A DNA stretch of 45,963 nucleotides from Chara braunii (lineage: Eukaryota > Streptophyta > Charophyceae > Charales > Characeae). The translations under genes and the position numbers were made by a program. Where the stretch lies: assembly GCA_003427395.1 (NCBI GenBank), contig BFEA01000202.1, positions 1,964,530 through 2,010,492 on the forward strand. Direction: 5' to 3'. Shown here in pieces: positions 40,881-45,963 of the stretch. Below the pieces are notes generated by a model, which saw only the letters and a list, made by a program, of their open reading frames with translations, was not told the origin of the DNA and did no database searches. Numbering within the stretch: position 1 is the first letter of the stretch; every line of letters begins with the position of its first letter.

Positions 40881-42836
40881 GACGTGTTTTCCGGAGCAGT
40901 GCCAGAACTGCTAGCCACGTTGCTTCCTGTGGAAACGGAGGATACCAACGCCTGCCCCATTGTAGGCGGGATCTTTTCGATCACCTTCTTGTTTCGACAC
41001 TTGAACTGGTTATGGCCATATTGGCCACAACGGATAGAAGCTTGCCGGATGTATCGGTCTCTCCACACGTCCTCTGTGAGACTCGCTTTCTCCCATGGAG
41101 GAGTATTGGGGTCAACTTGACTCCTAGACCGGGAGCCTCAATGGCATCTACCGGTCGCCTTACCTTTTTGAACTAAGGCAGCGACTGCTCCACCCCCTGA
41201 AGCCTCTACGCTACCCGTCTCTGCACCTACTCCCTCATGGAAGTCGTCGCCCAACTCAATGGTGGAACCATCGTTGTCGACGAACATGATGCGACCTTTC
41301 GCCTTCCAGTTGGGAGGCAGTGTTTTCGTCCTTCCATCCGTTGTGGGTTGGTGTCCGTGCCCTATCTTTGCGTCCAGGACAAGGGCCTTCTTGCTAAACG
41401 AAGGGAAGTTGTGCACATTGATGTTAGCCTCTCCTGCCAACTGATTCCTGAGTGGCATGGGAAGACACCTCTGGTAAGTGGTCAGTAAGCCTTGGGGATC
41501 ATAGCGCACTCCAGGAACACAGATCAGACGCTCTACAACGTTTGTGGCATCTCTTACTGACTTGAACGGCCTATTGCTCAAAGTCAGGATCGCATCAGCG
41601 GCCTTTTGGGCCTCATGAGGATCATGCCACCTATCCTCCACCATCTTGAGAAAGTCTTCCAGTCTCTGGTTGACTGCCCAAGCCCGGAAATCATGTCCGT
41701 ACCCTTGCAGTTGCACTAGCCCACTTAACCATCTTGCTGCACTCCCCTCAAGATAGGAGGCAACCACAAGCACTTCCTCGTGCGGCAAGGTCAACTTACA
41801 CTTGATGTAGACCGACACTGATCTCAACCATGTGTCAAGGTCTTCGCCCCTCTTGTCCCCTTACAAGGGTTTGGGTGAGGCTATGGCCGTCTTTGGAACC
41901 CACTGGCCTTGTCCCGGTACCTGCCCCACTCTGGGCTGTGGACACTTGGGCGCAGGCTGCTGCACTAGCTGCTGTTGGGGTTGTGTGCCCTGCGGTTGTG
42001 CTGGCTGCGAGATAGCAGGCTGCCCAGTTACGACAGTCTGCAACAGAGGTTGGGAATACACTATCTGTACAGGAATCTATACACTAGGACCTGATGAGAA
42101 CCCGCCTATCAAAGGCATTCCTAGGGAAGCGGCCTGCACCGATGCTAGAGGGATTACAAATGGGGACACCCCAGTCACCGGTGGGACAAAAGGAGGAGGT
42201 TGTACCACGGGCCAGGCACCAGGCCCTGATGGTGATGGTGTCGTCTGAGCTCGCCCGGCCAGCACGGCCAGGCTCTATTGGATGTCCTGTAAGAGGGCCA
42301 TTTGGTGATCCTGCATTTCTACTACATCTAGCAAGACTGTCCTCAGGGTCCTCACATCATCATCCATATTTGTCAGGTCCATCTCCTCTAACTCACTAAT
42401 GTCTGCTTGTCTCCAATGCATCCTTGCTTTTCTCCTGATCATTCTTTCTTTTTCTGCCTTTATCTCTCCTAAAGCCTTTTGTAGTTGTGCCTCCTGAGCA
42501 TCTGCTTGTTGTATGGCGATCTCCTCAGGAGTCAAAACTAACGGTTGGCTTGCCATAACGCCAGTGGATTGACTCAGGGTCTGCGCAGTGGTCACCCCTA
42601 CAATTCCTGAACTACTGGCCTGGGAGCTCTGCTGCGCAGCAGTGGCCATGACTGTTGAAGTAGCAGCCTCGCTTGCGAATGCCTGCGGCCCTAGCCCTCC
42701 GCTGCTGCTGCTGTCTCTCCCTCTGCTGGCGGAACAGGAATCTGTCGCCCTCTGGTCCTAATGCCAAGTGGGCTATCGGGCGCCTTGCTGATCGCAGGAT
42801 CCTATCATCCTCTCTAGTTTCCTCCCTGACGCTCAT
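40881..42836 (-). pseudogene. gag: element C: gag
   Basis: It starts at ATG 42836 (MSVREETREDDRILRSARRP), with a shift near 42680. A coiled-coil-like segment follows (AIQQADAQEAQLQKALGEIK, ELEEMDLTNMDDDVRTLRTV), then a Pro/Gln-rich linker (QPAQPQGTQPQQQLVQQPAP). The capsid core reads VSVYIKCKLTLPHEEVLVVA, SYLEGSAARWLSGL, RLEDFLKMVEDRWHDPHEAQ and FPSFSKKALVLDAKIG. A Gly-rich segment and the decayed knuckle end it. Stops at 42277-42275, near 42077, 41863-41861 and 41140-41138 break the frame. The gag is clearly different from that of element F. Confidence 0.82.
40997..41038 (-). other. decayed CCHC knuckle of element C
   Basis: The reading is SIRCGQYGHNQFKC: Cys-x4-His-x4-Cys is intact but the first Cys position is Ser (TCT, one base from TGT). 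It lies at the end of gag as expected. Confidence 0.7.
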
Positions 42837-44035
42837 AAGCTACAGAATCGCACACAATCTGCACTAGGTCAAACTCGATGCCTACCGCAGCGTAATGCAC
42901 AGACCAATTTAAAATAATTAAATAAATAATTGGTGGCTATGTCAGAGTCTATACATTTGGGTCCAACAGGTAAGTCCAGATTCCTACAAACGAAGCTACT
43001 TTACTTGGATTAGTCCGCAAACAAATAAACAAATGAGGAGAAACTATTTTACTTGAATTAGTCCGCAAACAGATAAGCAAATGAGGAGAAACTATTTCTA
43101 CCTATGCCGTCTGTCAGATGTTAATCGTCCTCCATCTAACTAATCAAAATAAAAATAGAATAATTTGTTGGGTATGTTGGCAAAATGGATTTTCCCCAAA
43201 CTTATCACCTGAAATCTACCCCTCCCTCAGTTTTTCCTGATTGTCTATGCACTATGTTTATCCTCATGTGCAGCGAGCCTTACACCGACCACTTGGCTGA
43301 TCAAGAGGCGTTTAAGGATGAAGTCCTCATGAATTATAACGTTGCAGATAGGACGACGATCACAGCCAGTGGAAGGTAACCCCGTCAGTGCTTATTTATA
43401 GACGCCTGGTACTCGTCTCCCCTGTAGGGCTGGCCTGCCCCTCACCACCCATCTATCAGCGCAGCAGGCAGACAAAGGACAAAGCAGCAAAGCATGCGTG
43501 CTCTACTCCCGGTGGGTTGGCATGGTGATCGTGACCTAGTGCTTCGTCCAGGGCCCTTCAGATAGCTCCGCCCTCTTCTTCCAGATGCTCCACGTGAACA
43601 ATGCCGACTCTCAAGGTTGAGCGCACTCGACTCCTCACATGAGAGGACTCTCAAGACAGAACACACATCCTCACGGTAAGAAGTGTCGAAGAGGGTAGAT
43701 ACGGTGAAGAGCAACATACCTCAAAATAGCTGCCCCCAACCACATATATTCTCACCAGATGACCTGATGCCGATTGTGATGACCAATAGTTGCTTCGACA
43801 CAACCAGCATTACACCGCTGTTCCACCTCAGCATCAATCGCACATCAGATAGCTCTCATCACACTGCGAATACCCATATCACCTCATAGCCTTCCTGGCG
43901 AACCCCTCTCCACCTGGGTCGCCTGCTTGCCTTCGCCCTCCTCACTGCACACCTCCCACGGCCGCTCACCCAGCAGACTGCGTGCATGTACCGCATAGGC
44001 AGAAGACAAGCACCAGAGTAGCGCATCGTACCACA
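42837..44035 (-). other. element C: untranslated leader
   Basis: This 1.2 kb lies between PBS and gag start with no recognisable coding motif. It includes a two-copy 48-bp tandem repeat at 43001-43096. Confidence 0.6.
43001..43096. repeat. 48-bp tandem repeat, two copies
   Basis: TTACTTGGATTAGTCCGCAA begins at 43001 and a near copy (TTACTTGAATTAGTCCGCAA) begins at 43049. Both are followed by ACA(A/G)ATAA(A/G)CAAATGAGGA and share AGAAACTATTT. Confidence 0.85.
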
Positions 44036-44047
44036 GCTCTGATACCA
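44036..44047 (-). promoter_or_regulatory. primer binding site of element C, initiator tRNA-Met
   Basis: Plus-strand GCTCTGATACCA is TGGTATCAGAGC on the minus strand, the plant-type initiator tRNA-Met PBS. It lies three bases inside the LTR end at 44051. Confidence 0.9.
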
Positions 44048-44050
44048 AAT

Positions 44051-44973
44051 TGCAAGGAAAATGAGTGATAGCGAACTTCAGAAACCAAGCAGCATCATAC
44101 ACATGAGAGCACATAATTGTGACCTCGAACCAAAAGCAGAATTGCAACACGAGTTCCACCAAATAAGAGCACAACAAAAGCTCCTAAGTGACAATGTTGG
44201 AATAGTCTCATCATCATCAACAAAGAACCAATGTCGACATCCTATCTGGCGCTCTGCGCCCAGACTACAAATGGCAGATCCTATCTAGCCTATCTACAAT
44301 GTCGCTGGTGACGTCAACAGCTCCCCGAAGTACGAGCAGATCTCGGCCAATGCCGTTCACCTCAAGCACCAGGTATGTCTCTCGTATCACTCACAACCTC
44401 GATCCCCCACTCACAGATGCCACATGCACCCAAGGACCACCATGCGTCCCATCCAGCATAATGCAGCGCAGCTCGGCTATGGCTGCCTGCTCTCCCTTCT
44501 CGCCCATGAGCGCGTGGGCCTGGCCAGCGATTAGCGCAGCATGCAGCCAGTGCCCCAATGCGGAATGCGTGGGCAGGCACTTCCCTAAATGGAAGTGGCC
44601 TGCCTGCTGCGTGAAGCCTGGCTGCTCTGGGCCCCTGCCCAGAAGCTTCCGGTAGGCCCAAAGAGGCTAAGCCCCAGTCCAAACGAATCAGGCCCAGGGC
44701 CTGTGGTGGTTGCCCGTGTCCAACTGCCCACAGCCTGTGTTCGGTCCATGTTGCGTACCTGGCTCAGGGCCTGCCTCAGTTACATGTGAAAAAGGCAGCC
44801 TGGGCCTGGGCGCTCTCAACCAACTGGCGCTGCGCAAGTGCCTGAATTTTCCCCGGTTGCGTGGTGACCCCAAAAATGGGCCTGTAGGCCTTGGTCGAGC
44901 CTGCCTTCACTTAGGGCAGCCCATTGTACTGAAATAGGGCCCAGTAGGGCGTATCGAGGCCTTGAGCCTTGCA
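44051..44973 (-). mobile_element. element C: 5' LTR
   Basis: This 923-bp segment runs from TGCAAGG to CCTTGCA on the plus strand and matches the 3' LTR at 36188-37125. The 7-bp ends are perfect inverted repeats. The PBS lies directly to its left, so this is the 5' LTR of a minus-strand element. Confidence 0.92.
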
Positions 44974-45084
44974 AAAGGAAGGAAAACTCAATAATAATCA
45001 ATGAGTACAATTTCCAGCTTCTCTAGTCCTACATGTACCTTTGGGATCCTTCTCCAACCAGCATGCCACCTCGGCATGCACTAG
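44974..45084. other. short spacer between elements C and E
   Basis: This AT-rich sequence has no coding or repeat feature of note. Confidence 0.4.
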
Positions 45085-45546
45085 TGTTACGGACTACACC
45101 AGGACTCCATCCCTGGTCCGCGGGACGCTACCGGCAGTTCACTGCACACATTTTTATTTTTCTCTTTGTTTTAATTTTCTGATTTGGGACACTTGGCGCC
45201 ATCCGGCATTCTGGCGCCCATTTTCAAACTTTCGATTTTCAGTTCAGCCCTAGGCAAATTGCACTTCTGCCCATCGGACTCAACTTGAGTCCGATAAGAT
45301 CGGACCCAAGCCCAGTACGGGCATTCAGTCTGCGGCCTCAGTGCTTGTGCTTCGGTGTGACTTGCCTCGACATTGTGTTCGGAAATCCAAGACTTTGACT
45401 TTGCCACTTTGCCACTTCGTCCCTGCGTCCGTCGAGTCATGTCGAGTCTGCGTCGAGTTGAGTGAGTGTGTGTGTGTGCTCTCACTCTCTCCCTCTCTCT
45501 CCCAGCCTCGTTGCCTTGCCTCTGCCTCTGCCTCAACCCCGTCACA
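45085..45546 (+). mobile_element. element E: probable 5' LTR
   Basis: A 462-bp segment starts TGTTACGG and ends GTCACA, one base before a PBS-like sequence. It thus has TGT...ACA ends. A T-rich tract near 45150-45180 and a (GT)n/CT-rich stretch near 45465-45505 lie inside. The second LTR would be beyond the window, so the left limit is inferred from the TG end only. Confidence 0.5.
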
Positions 45547-45547
45547 C

Positions 45548-45559
45548 TGGTATCGGAGC
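45548..45559 (+). promoter_or_regulatory. primer binding site of element E
   Basis: TGGTATCGGAGC differs by one base from the initiator tRNA-Met PBS (TGGTATCAGAGC) and is followed by GGTTCGAACC, which resembles the complement of a tRNA T-arm. It lies one base after the probable LTR end. Confidence 0.7.
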
Positions 45560-45963
45560 GGTTCGAACCCGCCCGACCCACCCTTCGTCGTCACCACCTG
45601 GCCATCATCAATGTCATCGTCGTGATCGTAGCCATCGTGCCACGTCATCATCGTCATCGTCGCGATCGTCGTCGTCGTGCCACGTCATCATGTCACCATC
45701 GTCGTGCCCGTCGTCCTCGTCGCCGCGCTGTGCCATCCTCGTCATCATCGTTGCTACCCCGCGCAGATAAGTAATCGACGACAATTTTCTTTTTTTTATT
45801 TTTTATCTTTCTTCTTCTTCTTCTTCTTCTTTCTCCCTCTAATCTTCTTCCTTCTTCATTTTCTTCTCCCTATTTTTTTTCCCTTTTCTTCTTCTTCTTC
45901 TTCTCCTTTTCTTCTTTTACTCCCTCCCCCCGCCCCCGATTGCAATCACGACTCTACCCCCCC
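45560..45963 (+). other. element E: low-complexity leader
   Basis: CGTCGTCATCATC-type trinucleotide sequence runs from about 45587 to 45765. A T-rich and (CTT)n stretch follows (about 45811-45832 and 45885-45905) to the right edge. Open frames across it are products of low complexity. The element continues beyond the window. Confidence 0.6.

Larger units (their letters stand above)
36188..44973 (-). mobile_element. element C: near-complete Ty3/gypsy LTR retrotransposon
   Basis: Two matching LTRs, PBS, gag, protease, RT, RNase H, integrase, chromodomain-like tail and polypurine tract are all in place over 8.8 kb. The flanking five bases are AAGAG on the left and AAAGG on the right, so there is no clear target site duplication. 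Stops, shifts and an RNase H deletion make it non-autonomous. Confidence 0.92.

Noticed and set aside
45325-45774. Ser/Arg/His-rich frames on both strands
   Set aside because: They come from CGT/CAT trinucleotide and CT-rich low-complexity sequence in the LTR and leader of element E.

Overview
The window looks like nuclear DNA of a streptophyte green alga. The pol proteins closely resemble Ty3/gypsy proteins I recall from the charophyte Chara braunii. Several elements carry the plant-type primer binding site TGGTATCAGAGC (initiator tRNA-Met). The one gene fragment that looks like host sequence is a LamG-like protein with SPPP/PPPP inserts and short GT-AG introns, as in green-algal extracellular proteins. 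The species is an inference from memory, not from a search.

Nearly everything recognisable is Ty3/gypsy LTR retrotransposon in various states of decay, with several elements nested or cut. From left to right: (1) 1-6.9 kb: a minus-strand open frame running off the left edge, a possible upstream exon, two minisatellites, one more unassigned minus-strand frame (4956-5507), a (TAA)n tract and a 1-N assembly gap. (2) 6.9-8.5 kb: an orphan minus-strand gag pseudogene. (3) 8.8-15.2 kb: plus-strand element A, with degenerate gag, CCHC knuckle, protease, RT, RNase H, integrase and a C-terminal chromodomain-like region, broken by many in-frame stops. (4) 15.7-24.1 kb: minus-strand element D, apparently interrupted by the internally deleted plus-strand element B (16.4 to about 19 kb). 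(5) about 26.3-34.5 kb: plus-strand element F. (6) 34.5-35.9 kb: 3' exons of a LamG-like proline-rich gene. (7) 36.2-45.0 kb: minus-strand element C, the only copy here with both LTRs, its PBS and its polypurine tract identifiable. (8) 45.1 kb to the right edge: 5' LTR, PBS and leader of another plus-strand element, E.

The elements share one plan: Gag with a coiled-coil N-terminus, then retropepsin, RT, RNase H, an HHCC/DDE integrase and a chromodomain-like tail. None here looks able to move by itself, because each has stops, frameshifts or deletions. The most interesting points are these. F and C share a 3' module (integrase to LTR) but have different gag, PBS-side and RT modules. The F 3' LTR abuts the LamG exons in the same orientation, and an open frame runs from the LTR into them. 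Every N gap is flanked by exact duplicates that look like unmerged contig ends.

I found no rRNA, tRNA, CRISPR or bacterial-type operon, and I cannot point to a new defence or metabolic system. The unassigned minus-strand frames at the left are the only non-retrotransposon coding candidates besides the LamG gene.
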